64,000 nucleotides of DNA from contig CAZJDB010000016.1 of the NCBI GenBank assembly GCA_964544695.1, positions 1 to 64,000 on the forward strand. The letters run 5' to 3'. This document shows, in pieces, positions 7,270 to 16,887 of this stretch (position 1 is the stretch's first letter; the number at the start of each line of letters is the position of its first letter). Source of the stretch: Dinghuibacter sp964544695 (lineage in GTDB: Bacteria > Bacteroidota > Bacteroidia > Chitinophagales > Chitinophagaceae). The position numbers and the translations under genes are program-made. The notes below the pieces were generated by a model that saw nothing but the letters and a program-made list of their open reading frames with translations, was not told the origin of the DNA and did not search any database.

Positions 7270-8373
7270 ATGAAATATCTGATCATCATCCTGTTATTCG
7301 GTTGCGTCGAAACAACGGATTTCAGGGAAGTAACCATCAAAGCCGGCAACGGCGTGGGAAGCGTCGAATCCGCCGATTTTAATAAAGACGGCTACCCCGA
7401 CCTGGCTGTCGCAAGCGATGGAGACAGCGCCGTTACGATCCTGTTGAACGATGGCAATGCAAAATTCAAACCGGCGACCTTTTTTGCCAACCAGACCCCC
7501 AACGACATTTGCATCGCCGATGTAAATAAAGATGGGAACCCCGATCTCTGTATCGCCAATACCGAGGTAAGCATGCTGACCTTGCTGTTGGGCAATGGGC
7601 GGGGCCGGTTCCGGCAGGCCCCCGCTTCTCCTTACAGGGTCCATTCCCGGCCCCATACGCACGGTATTGCCGTCGCCGATTTCAACGGAGACGGGAACCT
7701 GGACCTGGCTACGGACAGTTGGGGCGACAACGAGGTGTTGATCATTTTCGGGGATACAAGCCTGCGTTTTGGGCATGAAACGCACTACCCCGTCGGCCAC
7801 CGCCCTTACCAGCGCCTGAGGTCGGGCGATCTAAACGGGGACGGGAAAGCGGACATTGTAACGACCAACCTGGAGGGAAATACGGTTTCCGTGCTGCTGG
7901 GAAACGGGAATGGGACTTTCAGGAGGGAGGATTACGGGGCCGGCGACGCACCCTTTGGAATAGCCATCGGCGATGTAAATGGGGATGGGTTCCCCGACCT
8001 GGCGGTCGTCGACGCACCTTCGGTTACGGCGGAAAGCACGGGGAAGGACGGGCTTTGGATATTGCTGGGGGATGGAAAGGGAGCTTTTCATCCGATGGTT
8101 GGGTCGCCTTTTGCGGCGGGCACGGGACCAACACGGGTGGCGATCGGCGACCTGGACGGGGACAAGATCAACGATATTGCCGTAACCAACTATAAGGATA
8201 ATACCATTACCCTCTTTTACATGGGAAAAAAGGGAGTAAAACGGACGGCGATGCTCCGAGTAGGGCACCACCCCGACGGGATTTGCATAAACGACTTCAA
8301 TGGGGACGGGAAGAACGATATAGCCGTAGGAAACCAGGACGACGGGACCGTCACGCTACTGCTGCATCGATAA
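7270..8373 (+). CDS. FG-GAP/VCBS repeat lipoprotein
   Basis: A 367-residue protein with a short lipoprotein signal (LLFGC, Cys12 lipidated). It carries seven calcium-binding DxNxDGxxD-type repeats, for example DFNKDGYPDLAVA, DVNKDGNPDLCIA, DLNGDGKADIVTT, DVNGDGFPDLAVV and DFNGDGKNDIAVG. Repeats of about 45-55 residues of this kind fold as a seven-bladed integrin-like beta-propeller, so the whole mature protein is one propeller. It is presumably anchored at the cell envelope, and its partner is unknown. It ends 18 bp from the convergent LytTR gene. Confidence 0.88.
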   Translation: MKYLIIILLFGCVETTDFREVTIKAGNGVGSVESADFNKDGYPDLAVASDGDSAVTILLNDGNAKFKPATFFANQTPNDICIADVNKDGNPDLCIANTEVSMLTLLLGNGRGRFRQAPASPYRVHSRPHTHGIAVADFNGDGNLDLATDSWGDNEVLIIFGDTSLRFGHETHYPVGHRPYQRLRSGDLNGDGKADIVTTNLEGNTVSVLLGNGNGTFRREDYGAGDAPFGIAIGDVNGDGFPDLAVVDAPSVTAESTGKDGLWILLGDGKGAFHPMVGSPFAAGTGPTRVAIGDLDGDKINDIAVTNYKDNTITLFYMGKKGVKRTAMLRVGHHPDGICINDFNGDGKNDIAVGNQDDGTVTLLLHR

Positions 8374-8391
8374 GCGCGGCGCGCCCGGAAG

Positions 8392-9117
8392 TCACCGTTC
8401 CGGAAAAAACATCTCCAGAAACTCCGACTTGCGCCGCTGTGATATTTCCAGCTTCGCCCCATCCGTCAATACGATATAACTGTTCTTCCCCTTGATATAA
8501 CTTTTGATAAAGCGCAGGTTGATGATCGTGGAATTATGGATCCGGTAAAAATTGTTGGCGCACAGTTGTTTTTCATAAAATCCCAGGTTCCGGGAAGAGA
8601 TGACCCTGGTTCCATGCTGCAGGTAGAAATGGGTATAGCTGCCTTCGGAGGTGCACCATAAAATGTCCCTGATGTCTATGAATTCGTATCCCTCTACAGT
8701 GGATACTCCGATCTTCCTGGGTGTTTCGTTAGAGGGATCCCTGTGTTTCTTTTCGTCGATACGTGCCCTGGCCCTCGAAATGGCTTCCTCGAATTCCGGT
8801 ATGCCGATGGGTTTCAGCAGGTAGTCCACGGCGGAGGCCCTCAGGGCATCCACGGCATAGCCTTCGTGGGCCGTTATGAAAATCAATTCGAAGTTCCTGG
8901 ATTCCACTTTCTTCAGGACATCGAAGCCGGTTCCGTCGGCAAGACGGATGTCCATTAAAACGAGTTGGGGCAGCCTGTTGGAAATGAGTTGGGCCCCCTT
9001 ATCCACGTAACCGGCGGACCCGACCAGTTCAATATCGGAAGTCAGTTGGCGGATAAGGCTGCTGATGACTTGCAGGCTTCTTTCTTCATCTTCCAGGACA
9101 ACAGTTGGTATAGGCAT
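8392..9117 (-). CDS. LytTR-family response regulator
   Basis: A 241-residue two-component regulator. The receiver domain (about 1-120) has the acidic pocket Glu9-Asp10, phospho-acceptor Asp56 in LVLMDIRLADG, and the lysine in YLLKPI. The C-terminal LytTR DNA-binding domain (about 137-238) includes ILWCTSEGSYTHFYL and FYRIHNSTIINLRFIKSY. It lies 12 bp downstream of the sensor kinase at 9130-12048 on the same strand and is its obvious cognate regulator. Targets are not visible; LytTR proteins bind direct repeats and often control envelope genes. Confidence 0.92.
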   Translation of the reverse strand: MPIPTVVLEDEERSLQVISSLIRQLTSDIELVGSAGYVDKGAQLISNRLPQLVLMDIRLADGTGFDVLKKVESRNFELIFITAHEGYAVDALRASAVDYLLKPIGIPEFEEAISRARARIDEKKHRDPSNETPRKIGVSTVEGYEFIDIRDILWCTSEGSYTHFYLQHGTRVISSRNLGFYEKQLCANNFYRIHNSTIINLRFIKSYIKGKNSYIVLTDGAKLEISQRRKSEFLEMFFPER

Positions 9118-9129
9118 ATATAGGTTATT

Positions 9130-12048
9130 TCATAATAAAAAATGGATTTCGGCGATGGTCCCCTGTTCTTTGAGCGCCGTCTCGGATTTGTCCGTTATTT
9201 TCAGCGAGATCTCTTCCTTCCGCATGGCGTTTATGATGTGGATCCGGTGCTCGATGTTGCTGATGCCCAGGGGATCGTGCTCGACCGGAACCTTTCCTAA
9301 ACGCGAGGCATTGATGCCAATCCCGTTGTCCTCGACGGTGCACACCAGGTATTTACCCAGGCGCTTGAAATCGACGCGGACCATTCCCTTTTTATCTTGC
9401 AGCGGAGATATACCATGCAGGATGGAATTCTCTACAAAGGGCTGGATAATAAGGCTGGGGATCATGATCTTGGAGGGCAGCAGGTTTCGGTCTACTTCTA
9501 TCGTGTAGTCCATCCGGTCCGAGAGGCGCAGCTTTTCCAGCTCCATGTACAAGCCCAGAATGGACAATTCCTCGTTCAGGGTGGTATAGGTGCGGGAACA
9601 GTGTTGCAGGACCTTCCGGATCAGGGAAGAAAGTTTATGGAGGTATAGGTTGGCGTGTTTGATGTCGGCTCCCAGGATATAATACTGGATCGAGCTCAGG
9701 CAATTGAAAATGAAATGGGGATTCATTTGAGAGCGCAGCGCCATCATTTCCAGGTCGGCCATGCGGGTCTTCAGGCGGAGGTCCCTGTCCCTCTTCCGGT
9801 GCCGTCTTTTCACTTGGGTATAAACCCCCGCCCCGATCGCCAGGGCGGTCAGGAGATATGTCCCCGCAATGAACCAACCCATTTCCCAGAAAGGTGGAGG
9901 ATACAGGATGCTGAGGCGTTTCGCGGGACCCGCTATTCCCCAACGGTCTACGACCCTGACTTCGAAGGTATGGTTGCCGAAGGGCAACGCTGAAAACTCC
10001 AGGAATGGGTTATTCGTTGCAATCCAGCCAGTGTCCAGGTCCTTCAACCGGTAACGATAGGTTATTTGCTTCCCGCTGCGAAAGGATATGCCGGAGAGCG
10101 AAATGTGGAGGGCATGGTTGGCATAGTCGATCCTTACGGAATCGGATGTCGGCTCATTGATGTTGATGAGAGGGTCTCCCATGGAATGGGGGATGTATTG
10201 TACGGGAAAATTGGAAATACCCCGGGAGGTGGCGGCCCAGATGTAGCCATCCAGGAAGGCCGTTTGGTTGACGTCGTTGGATATGAGGCCATCGTCCTCC
10301 GTGATGTTGTTCACCCGGAATACGGCCCCGTCCTGTTCCCAACGGAAGGTAATCCTCGAAATTCCCTTGTCCGTAGAGACCCAAGCCACGTTTCCCTTGA
10401 TGAGCACGTGTTTGCATAGATCGCTGAGGAGTCCCTGGTCCTTGCCGATGGTAAACGCCCGGTTTTTTCTCAGGATCACGAGACCTTGCTGGGTAGACAC
10501 CCAAACCGTGGTGTCGGGATCCAGGTTGATGTGATTGATGATGCCCCCCAGGGTTGGCGTCAGGTCTCCCCAATACCGGGTGACGGATCCGCTGTGGCTG
10601 TACATTCCCTTCATAGTGCCCCAGTAATAGTCATTCCCGATACAACCTATGCACGTCGCCCTGAAATTGAAAATCCAGTGAGCGTTGACGCACAGTCCCT
10701 CTGCCGAAGCGAAAACAAAGCCCGAATCCTTAAGGCAACAAATGCCTTTTGCGCTGACGGTGGTGTCCAATTTCCTGCAAGCTCCCGATGCCGACAGGAT
10801 GTGTATACCATGATCGCTGGCGACCAGGAAGGAATCGGTTCCGTAAGGCTTGATATCCAGTACCCGGTTGTTTTTATTGGCGGAAGCCCACCGGGGAAAC
10901 GTTTTTTCCGGGGAGAGGTTCCGGCCGACCATGAGGATGCTTCCATTGGACAAACCCGCGATCAGGGCTGTATCCCCCATGGCCTGGATACAGCGGACAT
11001 CTTTTCCCTCGGAGGTCCCCTTCCCGGTCAGGTAGTGGGCGTCCAGGCAGGGCAAATAAAATACGCCGTCATCGTGGGTGGTTACCCAGTATCCTCCTTC
11101 CCGGTCTTTCCGGATGGATGTGCAATAGGTTCCGGGGAAGTAGGTCCTGATGGTTTTCCTTTTATCCCGGAGGCCCTCCACGCGGATCAATCCCCGGTTT
11201 CGGGAACAGATCCACAGGACGTTCGGGGACTCGAAATAGATATCCGTGCAATCTCCCCTCACGAGTGCGATATCCTTCAAGGCGAATAAGCTCTTGAGGT
11301 GGCTGGAGTCGGCCACGTACACCGTATCCGTATAAAATACGATGGAATGGCGGTCTGGTGTCAGTGAAAAGTAGGATTTCAGGTCATAGGGCAGGTAGGC
11401 CAGGAAGGGTATAGCATAGAAAAGGAAAGTGGAGTTCCCACCTCCCCGCGACCGGATGATCAATCGATGCAGGCCCGGGTTGATCATTGAAAAATAGAAA
11501 CCGGTGCCATCCGGGGCGGATGCCCGGAGCAGGGAATATTCGGTGGGAATCCCGGATCCTGGGTTTACCAGGGAATGCATGGTGAAATCCCAATGACCCG
11601 GAGTGTTTGGCGATTGATAGTACCCCAGTGCGGTACCGCCATGAGCAAGCTCACTGGTTAACAGCAGGATCGATTTCGTACTGAAGTCTTCCGAGATGGC
11701 AAATACGTTCTTGCAGGAATCCAGGCAGTGGATATTCCCCGAGTAATAAACCGAGGGGACTCCCTTGAGCGAAATGAACCAGACATTTCCATAGGCATCG
11801 AGGTACAATTTCAGGATTTCGTTATCGGGAAGGCCGTCCTCCTTGGAGAAATTCCGGAAGGTTTTCCCATCGAAACGGCTGACGCCCTGGTTGGTGCAAA
11901 ACCACATGAAACCGGATCGGTCCTGCAGGCATTGGTATACGTTCGAACCGGGAAGCCCATCCCGCACAGTGTACAGGATATGCGACAATTCCTGGGCGTC
12001 CGCTACCAAGTTGTGTATCAGAAATAAGAGTGTCAGTAACTTGTTCAT
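9130..12048 (-). CDS. Propeller/Y_Y_Y hybrid sensor histidine kinase (LytS-type transmitter)
   Basis: A 972-residue sensor. A signal peptide (MNKLLTLLFLIHNLVADAQ) is followed by a periplasmic region of two-component-regulator propeller repeats (such as DRSGFMWFCTNQGVSRFDG), which form a large beta-propeller sensor. Next come a Y_Y_Y domain (YRYRLKDLDTGWI, about 660-725), one membrane helix near 735-760, and a His_kinase transmitter with His778 in NPHFIFN. The ATP-binding part shows FVENSILHGI and VEDNGIGI. Related sensors in Bacteroidota respond to glycans or other periplasmic ligands. The LytTR gene follows after 12 bp; divergent from it is an orphan lipoprotein gene that could be a target. 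Confidence 0.93.
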   Translation of the reverse strand: MNKLLTLLFLIHNLVADAQELSHILYTVRDGLPGSNVYQCLQDRSGFMWFCTNQGVSRFDGKTFRNFSKEDGLPDNEILKLYLDAYGNVWFISLKGVPSVYYSGNIHCLDSCKNVFAISEDFSTKSILLLTSELAHGGTALGYYQSPNTPGHWDFTMHSLVNPGSGIPTEYSLLRASAPDGTGFYFSMINPGLHRLIIRSRGGGNSTFLFYAIPFLAYLPYDLKSYFSLTPDRHSIVFYTDTVYVADSSHLKSLFALKDIALVRGDCTDIYFESPNVLWICSRNRGLIRVEGLRDKRKTIRTYFPGTYCTSIRKDREGGYWVTTHDDGVFYLPCLDAHYLTGKGTSEGKDVRCIQAMGDTALIAGLSNGSILMVGRNLSPEKTFPRWASANKNNRVLDIKPYGTDSFLVASDHGIHILSASGACRKLDTTVSAKGICCLKDSGFVFASAEGLCVNAHWIFNFRATCIGCIGNDYYWGTMKGMYSHSGSVTRYWGDLTPTLGGIINHINLDPDTTVWVSTQQGLVILRKNRAFTIGKDQGLLSDLCKHVLIKGNVAWVSTDKGISRITFRWEQDGAVFRVNNITEDDGLISNDVNQTAFLDGYIWAATSRGISNFPVQYIPHSMGDPLININEPTSDSVRIDYANHALHISLSGISFRSGKQITYRYRLKDLDTGWIATNNPFLEFSALPFGNHTFEVRVVDRWGIAGPAKRLSILYPPPFWEMGWFIAGTYLLTALAIGAGVYTQVKRRHRKRDRDLRLKTRMADLEMMALRSQMNPHFIFNCLSSIQYYILGADIKHANLYLHKLSSLIRKVLQHCSRTYTTLNEELSILGLYMELEKLRLSDRMDYTIEVDRNLLPSKIMIPSLIIQPFVENSILHGISPLQDKKGMVRVDFKRLGKYLVCTVEDNGIGINASRLGKVPVEHDPLGISNIEHRIHIINAMRKEEISLKITDKSETALKEQGTIAEIHFLL

Positions 12049-12202
12049 AGGTTGCTGCTATCGTTTGGTATGCAAACCAATTAGGGCCTTCGCAAAAAAC
12101 AGGGGTTAAGCCGCAGCTATTGAAAGAACAATGCGAATATATAATACGGTTTCCTTAATTAATCCTATTGATTAGATTTATTTCCTAAAAATAACAGCAC
12201 TT

Positions 12203-13255
12203 ATGAAGCCAAAATCCCTCGCCGTATGGGGCGTCTCCCTGACCCTCATAGGGTTAATCGCCCTAGCCACGGGTTGCACCAAATCGCCTTCCGCGTTGAA
12301 GGCGACCACCCTCCCTCCCATAGGAGTTACCTCCGACCAGGAGGCAACTTCCATCCCTAATGGAACCTCTACAGGTACCGGGTACCAGGTGATTTTCGAT
12401 CAATACATTTATGGGGCCACGACCACCGCTGAAGTCACGGAGTGGGCCGCCTATGTCGGGCCGGCAGAGCATAACACCGTGGAGATCGCCGTGGAGAACG
12501 GCTATGTCTGTGTTGGGGGCGGGGCCCACACCGTGGATCCGAACGGGAATCAAGCCAATGTGGATGCGCTGCTGACGGCGGCATACCCCGTGGTGGGGGA
12601 TGGATACTATTCCTCCTTCGTGGCGTCAAACAAGGATCAGTTCACCCAATACTTCAGCTACCTTTACGTCTATGTGATTGGTCTGAAACTGTATGGACCC
12701 GGTGGAACCGTGATCCCAACGAGCGCCATCACCCCACATTTGTACGAGACCTACGACTTGTCCACGGCCGCGCATTATCCTACCGTCTCCGAGGGAGTAC
12801 CTTCCCAATACGCCAACCGGATTTTGAGCGGAGGCGCCTTTGATGATTATGGATCGGGTTACGGCAACCTGATTACGGAATGCGACTGGACCCTCCCAGC
12901 CACTACGACCGCTGCCGGCAAGGACCAGCATAGTCCCGACGTATGTTCCATTTATGACTTCGTCATTGCCATCGACAACAACCCCATTGCCGGGTTCGGG
13001 AACCTCAACGTAGCCTATAACTCGGCAACGATTCCCAACTCGACCCACCTCCAATCCCTGGGTGTCGCGGTTGCCCCTGGCTATGGCCTTACCGGGGTAG
13101 GTGGTAAGACCACCTGGACAGGGTACGGCAGGATGTTGTACGACCTGTATGCACCGTCCTCTTCCCAGATCGTGGTGGGCTCTAAGGACCAGCAAACGCC
13201 TGATATTTCCGGTAATATCTCAGGCATCGTTTCGGGCGTTCAACCCGCTCAGTGA
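12203..13255 (+). CDS. Lipoprotein of unknown function
   Basis: A 350-residue protein with an N-terminal membrane stretch and lipobox-like LATGC (Cys25). The mature part is rich in Gly, Thr, Tyr and Ser, with few charged residues, as in surface-exposed beta proteins. A CVGGGA motif (around residue 98) stands out. I do not recognise the family. It is divergent from the propeller kinase (154 bp between starts). It is convergent with an S74/T9SS surface protein, sharing the terminator between them. Position alone suggests a possible link with the LytTR system. Confidence 0.75.
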   Translation: MKPKSLAVWGVSLTLIGLIALATGCTKSPSALKATTLPPIGVTSDQEATSIPNGTSTGTGYQVIFDQYIYGATTTAEVTEWAAYVGPAEHNTVEIAVENGYVCVGGGAHTVDPNGNQANVDALLTAAYPVVGDGYYSSFVASNKDQFTQYFSYLYVYVIGLKLYGPGGTVIPTSAITPHLYETYDLSTAAHYPTVSEGVPSQYANRILSGGAFDDYGSGYGNLITECDWTLPATTTAAGKDQHSPDVCSIYDFVIAIDNNPIAGFGNLNVAYNSATIPNSTHLQSLGVAVAPGYGLTGVGGKTTWTGYGRMLYDLYAPSSSQIVVGSKDQQTPDISGNISGIVSGVQPAQ

Positions 13256-13274
13256 TCCGCGTAAGTGAATTATA

Positions 13275-13305
13275 AAAAGGGCCGCCTTTCGCTGGCGGCC
13301 CTTTT
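13275..13305. terminator. Bidirectional rho-independent terminator
   Basis: Perfect 12-bp inverted repeat: AAAAGGGCCGCC (13275-13286), 7-nt loop, GGCGGCCCTTTT (13294-13305). The stem is G+C-rich with an A tract on one side and a T tract on the other, so it can serve the lipoprotein gene ending at 13255 and the convergent gene ending at 13310. Confidence 0.92.
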
Positions 13306-13309
13306 GCCG

Positions 13310-14641
13310 TTAGAGTTTAATCGCCTTTTTGGCTACCCTTTGCCCGTCAAGGGATACCGTATAGATGTATATACCGGAAGCCAGCTTGCTTCCGTCGAAG
13401 GGGACCGTATAGCTACCCTGCTTTTTGGTCGTATTTTCAAGGGTGGCGATTTTCGTACCGTCCATCGCATACAATTCCGTTTGTACCTGGCCGGAATGAT
13501 CGATCGTGTAAGGGATCACCGTTTGCTGAGAAAAGGGATTGGGCACATTTTGCTGGAGATTCAAACCCGAAACGCCCTGATTACCTGAGAGGCTGGCCAG
13601 CTTAGATGTGACAAGCTGTGTAAGTGAATCTAGTTTCTGTTCCAGGTCGGTAATATGCTTATCCTGTTCCTTGAGGGCTTCCACCAATAAAGGCACAAGG
13701 TTTTGGTATCCCATGGACAATGTTTCTCCTTTGGCGATATTCCCTTCTTTTCCCGTGACCGCTTCCGGCACCACCTTCTGGACGTCCTGTGCAATGAAAC
13801 CCAATTGGCGGTTCGATGCGGAAGGATCGTTTTTCCATTGGAAATATACCCCGTTCAGGCGGCGGACCAGGCTCATGGCGGAATCTATAGACTGTATATG
13901 AGTTTTCAGCCGGCCATCCGAGGAGGTTTGCCACCCGGAGGTCGTGTAGGTTCCGGTGGTCGTCCCGTTAAAGACTGTCAGAAGCGCACTGGGAGTCGTG
14001 GTCCCTATGCCCACTTTTGCCGCAAAGTAGTTTTGATCCGAATCTCCTACCTGGTAGATACCCCAGGGATGGGTGATTTGGGTGGAAAGGGGCAGTGAAG
14101 CTGCCTGGGAGCTTTCCAGCCGCAAGCCGTAAAAATTGGTGATGGTTCCCGAATAGCTTTTCCCGAAAATCACTTGCGGGCTGCAGGACCGGAAGTTGGT
14201 ATAATCATGCATACCCCCCGTTCCCAGGACGTTCAGGAATCCGGCTACGCCGCTAACGACGCCCTGTGACATGGTTCCGCTGTCACCTTTGGTTACGGCT
14301 CCGGCCAACCCTGAAAAATAGCTGGGATCGCTGGAACTCTCATCGGCGAAAGCGCTGTTCACCATCAGTTGCAGGACTCCGGACGCACCCAAATAACTGT
14401 ACTGGTTGGTAAGCGTACCTCCCGAACCCATCACGTACAGGTTGGAGGAACCCTGGAAGAAACCGGAGTTGGTGGTCCAACTGACGGAATCAATACCGAA
14501 GTATGTCCCGTGGACGTTCAGGGTACTAGTTGGTGACAGGGTGCCGATCCCGACATTCCCGGAAGCGGGGAATGTGTTTTGGGAACGCGAGTTGATGGAA
14601 AAGAGGAGGACGGTGATGATAAGTAAAATTGAATTTTTCAT
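13310..14641 (-). CDS. S74 (endosialidase chaperone) protein with T9SS sorting domain
   Basis: A 443-residue protein with a signal peptide (MKNSILLIITVLLFSINSRS). The N-terminal part is Gly/Ser/Thr-rich and repeat-like (GNVGIGTLSPTSTLNVHG, KVGIGTTTPSALLTVFNG), as in tail-fibre-type proteins. About residues 250-320 form a Peptidase_S74 intramolecular chaperone domain (SDGRLKTHIQSIDSAM, LGFIAQDVQKVVPEAV). A short coiled coil follows, then a type A sorting domain (about 375-443) ending VAKKAIKL, which directs export through the type IX system. Start ATG at 14641 is chosen because it begins the signal peptide; an upstream in-frame start adds nine polar residues. It is probably a surface fibre. 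Confidence 0.88.
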   Translation of the reverse strand: MKNSILLIITVLLFSINSRSQNTFPASGNVGIGTLSPTSTLNVHGTYFGIDSVSWTTNSGFFQGSSNLYVMGSGGTLTNQYSYLGASGVLQLMVNSAFADESSSDPSYFSGLAGAVTKGDSGTMSQGVVSGVAGFLNVLGTGGMHDYTNFRSCSPQVIFGKSYSGTITNFYGLRLESSQAASLPLSTQITHPWGIYQVGDSDQNYFAAKVGIGTTTPSALLTVFNGTTTGTYTTSGWQTSSDGRLKTHIQSIDSAMSLVRRLNGVYFQWKNDPSASNRQLGFIAQDVQKVVPEAVTGKEGNIAKGETLSMGYQNLVPLLVEALKEQDKHITDLEQKLDSLTQLVTSKLASLSGNQGVSGLNLQQNVPNPFSQQTVIPYTIDHSGQVQTELYAMDGTKIATLENTTKKQGSYTVPFDGSKLASGIYIYTVSLDGQRVAKKAIKL

Positions 14642-14745
14642 ACTTGTGGCATTTTGGTTTGCTCTCAAAATTAATTGAGTGTCCCCCCTGCCACAATCCG
14701 TTTATATACGGATATCTAACGATATCGGCCGTCCCCCTCCCGAGG

Positions 14746-15138
14746 TTATTTAACAGAAAGATATTTCTTCCACGGCTCCCAATAGTATTTCTCCCATCCG
14801 GTATAAATGTCGTCCGCATGCTTTTCCGGCAGGTCCCCGTGCACCATGTGCAGGATAACATTCTTCCCCTTGGGTTCCAGAAAAATCATGAATACAGAAT
14901 CGGGATCCTTTGGGTCCCAGTCCGCACCCCTCCACGTCTGGACGATGAGTTGGTCTTTCACGAGGGTCAGGTTTTTCCCCGAAATATGGTCCCCGTGGGC
15001 CGTATAGGGAGCGCCTATTTTGGAAGTAATGGTAGCGGGCGCTCCCGTGGACTCCGAATGCTTTTTCGCATTCATGTACAACTCGTAAAGGGTTGCCGGG
15101 CCGGTGTTTTTGAACTCGACGGTTTGGGTGATGGTCAT
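14746..15138 (-). CDS. SRPBCC/AHSA1-like domain protein
   Basis: A 130-residue single-domain START-fold protein. It opens with TITQTVEFKNTGPATLYELYMNAKKHSE, then has GDHISGKNLTLV, VQTWRGADWD, and a C-terminal helix with WEKYYWEPWKKYL, the aromatic-rich ending usual for AHSA1-like proteins. The ligand and role are unknown. It stands 42 bp downstream of the S10 peptidase on the same strand and about 105 bp upstream of the S74 protein start, so it may be read through from the peptidase gene. Confidence 0.82.
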   Translation of the reverse strand: MTITQTVEFKNTGPATLYELYMNAKKHSESTGAPATITSKIGAPYTAHGDHISGKNLTLVKDQLIVQTWRGADWDPKDPDSVFMIFLEPKGKNVILHMVHGDLPEKHADDIYTGWEKYYWEPWKKYLSVK

Positions 15139-15180
15139 ATCGTTTTTCTAAATGACGGATGACCGGCGCCGATTAGGACA

Positions 15181-16719
15181 CTATTTCATCGCGCTTTCGT
15201 AAAATTTCTTCTCGTCCTCCAGAAACTTGGCGTCGGTCTCTTTACTGACGTATACCATATGCCCCGCTTCATAATAATTCAGGATGATGTTACCCCGGAC
15301 GTCGGGCCTCAGGCCCATATGGCTCACCATGTACTCGGCGTTGTACACCGGCGTAGCCAGGTCATAATAGCCGCACACCACGTTGACGTGGAGGTGGGGG
15401 TTTTCGGTCATGGCGCTCCGCAGGGTCTCCGACACGTCCAGGTAGCTGTTCTCGGAAGGCTTGTAATCCCAGGGGCGGACGTTGGCCGTGGATTCGTAGG
15501 GCAAGTCGGACTTGAATCCCAGCTCGCGGCGAATATAATTGTTGAACGCGCCAACGAACAAACCCGTCAGGTTGTTGTCACTGGCGTCGTAGGTGGAGCG
15601 CTCTCCGGCGTCGTCAATGTCTTCTCCCGTGAAACGGCTATCGTAGCGCCCTACCGTTTTCCCTTCATCCCTCAGCACTTCCTTGAAGAAGCGGAAGGCG
15701 TTGACGCGTTCCCTGGACTGGCGGATATACGTGGTCGAAAGCCCCGTAAAATAATGGAGGGAATCGACGATCCGGGCTGTGAGGTCCGCGGAGGCGTTAT
15801 CTCCTTCCATGAGGAAGGAAGCATAGGCGCCACCCGCAAACGTCTCCGCGCGCCGGGTCAGCTCGGCGGGGCTGATGCTTTCCAGGTCCGTAGAAAGTTT
15901 ATGATGATACCGTGCCGTGGTGGCATAGGTAGGCAGGAAGAAAACATAAGGCATTTCGTTACCATGGCTGAAGTCGATCAGTTGGAAGTTGAGGACCGAA
16001 GAAATGAGGGTGATGCCGTTCAGATTGATTCCGTATCGGCTCAGCAGGTATCCCGAGAGGCCCGCCGCGCGCGTCGTCCCGTAGCTTTCGCCAGCAATGA
16101 ATTTCGGGCTTCCCCAGCGTTCGGTTTGGGTAATGTAGAGGCGGATGAAATCCCCCACAGAGGCGAGGTCTTCGTTATACCCGTGGAAGTCGCTGGCCTG
16201 CACGCCCTTCATGGGACGGCTGTATCCCGTGGAGACGGGATCGATGAAGACCAGGTCTGTGAAACCCAGCCAGGAATAGGGATTTTCCTCGTATTCGTAA
16301 GGCGGGGAGGGGGCGTCCCCTTTGTCATTGGCGAACTTGACGCGAACTGGGCTGAAGGAACCCATGTGCAGCCATATGCTGGCGCTGCCCGGTCCTCCGT
16401 TGAATACGAAGGTCACGGGGCGCTTGGCCTTAGAAGCGTTATCGGCGGTATAAGCAACGTAGAACATCCGGGCAACGGGTTTCTCACCTTCTTCGTCCTT
16501 CATGGACATATATCCCGTAGTGGCTGTATAGGAAATCGACTTCCCTTCCAACGTAATCTCGTGATGGGTAACGACGGGTCGTCCTACCGATGTGTCGCGG
16601 CGCTCGGCGCCCATGGTATCGCGGATGTTTACGGAAACGTTTTGTGTGGATTGCGGTCTTTGGCCCAGGGCTGTGCCGAGGGAGCAAAGGGATAAAGCAG
16701 TTAGGATCAGGTATCTCAT
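15181..16719 (-). CDS. Peptidase S10 (serine carboxypeptidase-like), secreted
   Basis: A 512-residue protein with a signal peptide (MRYLILTALSLCSLGTALGQ). It has the alpha/beta-hydrolase carboxypeptidase layout: VFNGGPGSASIWLHMG (oxyanion region), nucleophile Ser212 in GESYGT, aspartate in VCGYYDLATP and histidine in YEAGHMVYV. Family S10 enzymes remove C-terminal residues from peptides, and Bacteroidota members are periplasmic or exported. All three catalytic residues are present, so it should be active. It is divergent from an FtsX-like permease, with 168 bp between starts. Confidence 0.92.
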   Translation of the reverse strand: MRYLILTALSLCSLGTALGQRPQSTQNVSVNIRDTMGAERRDTSVGRPVVTHHEITLEGKSISYTATTGYMSMKDEEGEKPVARMFYVAYTADNASKAKRPVTFVFNGGPGSASIWLHMGSFSPVRVKFANDKGDAPSPPYEYEENPYSWLGFTDLVFIDPVSTGYSRPMKGVQASDFHGYNEDLASVGDFIRLYITQTERWGSPKFIAGESYGTTRAAGLSGYLLSRYGINLNGITLISSVLNFQLIDFSHGNEMPYVFFLPTYATTARYHHKLSTDLESISPAELTRRAETFAGGAYASFLMEGDNASADLTARIVDSLHYFTGLSTTYIRQSRERVNAFRFFKEVLRDEGKTVGRYDSRFTGEDIDDAGERSTYDASDNNLTGLFVGAFNNYIRRELGFKSDLPYESTANVRPWDYKPSENSYLDVSETLRSAMTENPHLHVNVVCGYYDLATPVYNAEYMVSHMGLRPDVRGNIILNYYEAGHMVYVSKETDAKFLEDEKKFYESAMK

Positions 16720-16887
16720 AGGGAAAAAGTTATGTAAAAAAAATGACCAACGGCCTCGTCCTACATGAGCGGCTATAAACGGACGCCGGATGTATCGATA
16801 CCGGACGACCGCGCCAGAACATGGGCGGTAAAAAATTGATTCTAAGTAAATTGCAGGAATGGCGTTCTTTTTGAAGCCAAAACCGAT

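Noticed and set aside
15259..16695. Open frame of 478 codons on the plus strand
   Set aside because: It lies antisense to the S10 peptidase gene, which has all catalytic motifs and a signal peptide. The antisense product shows no family motif and reflects high-G+C codon bias.
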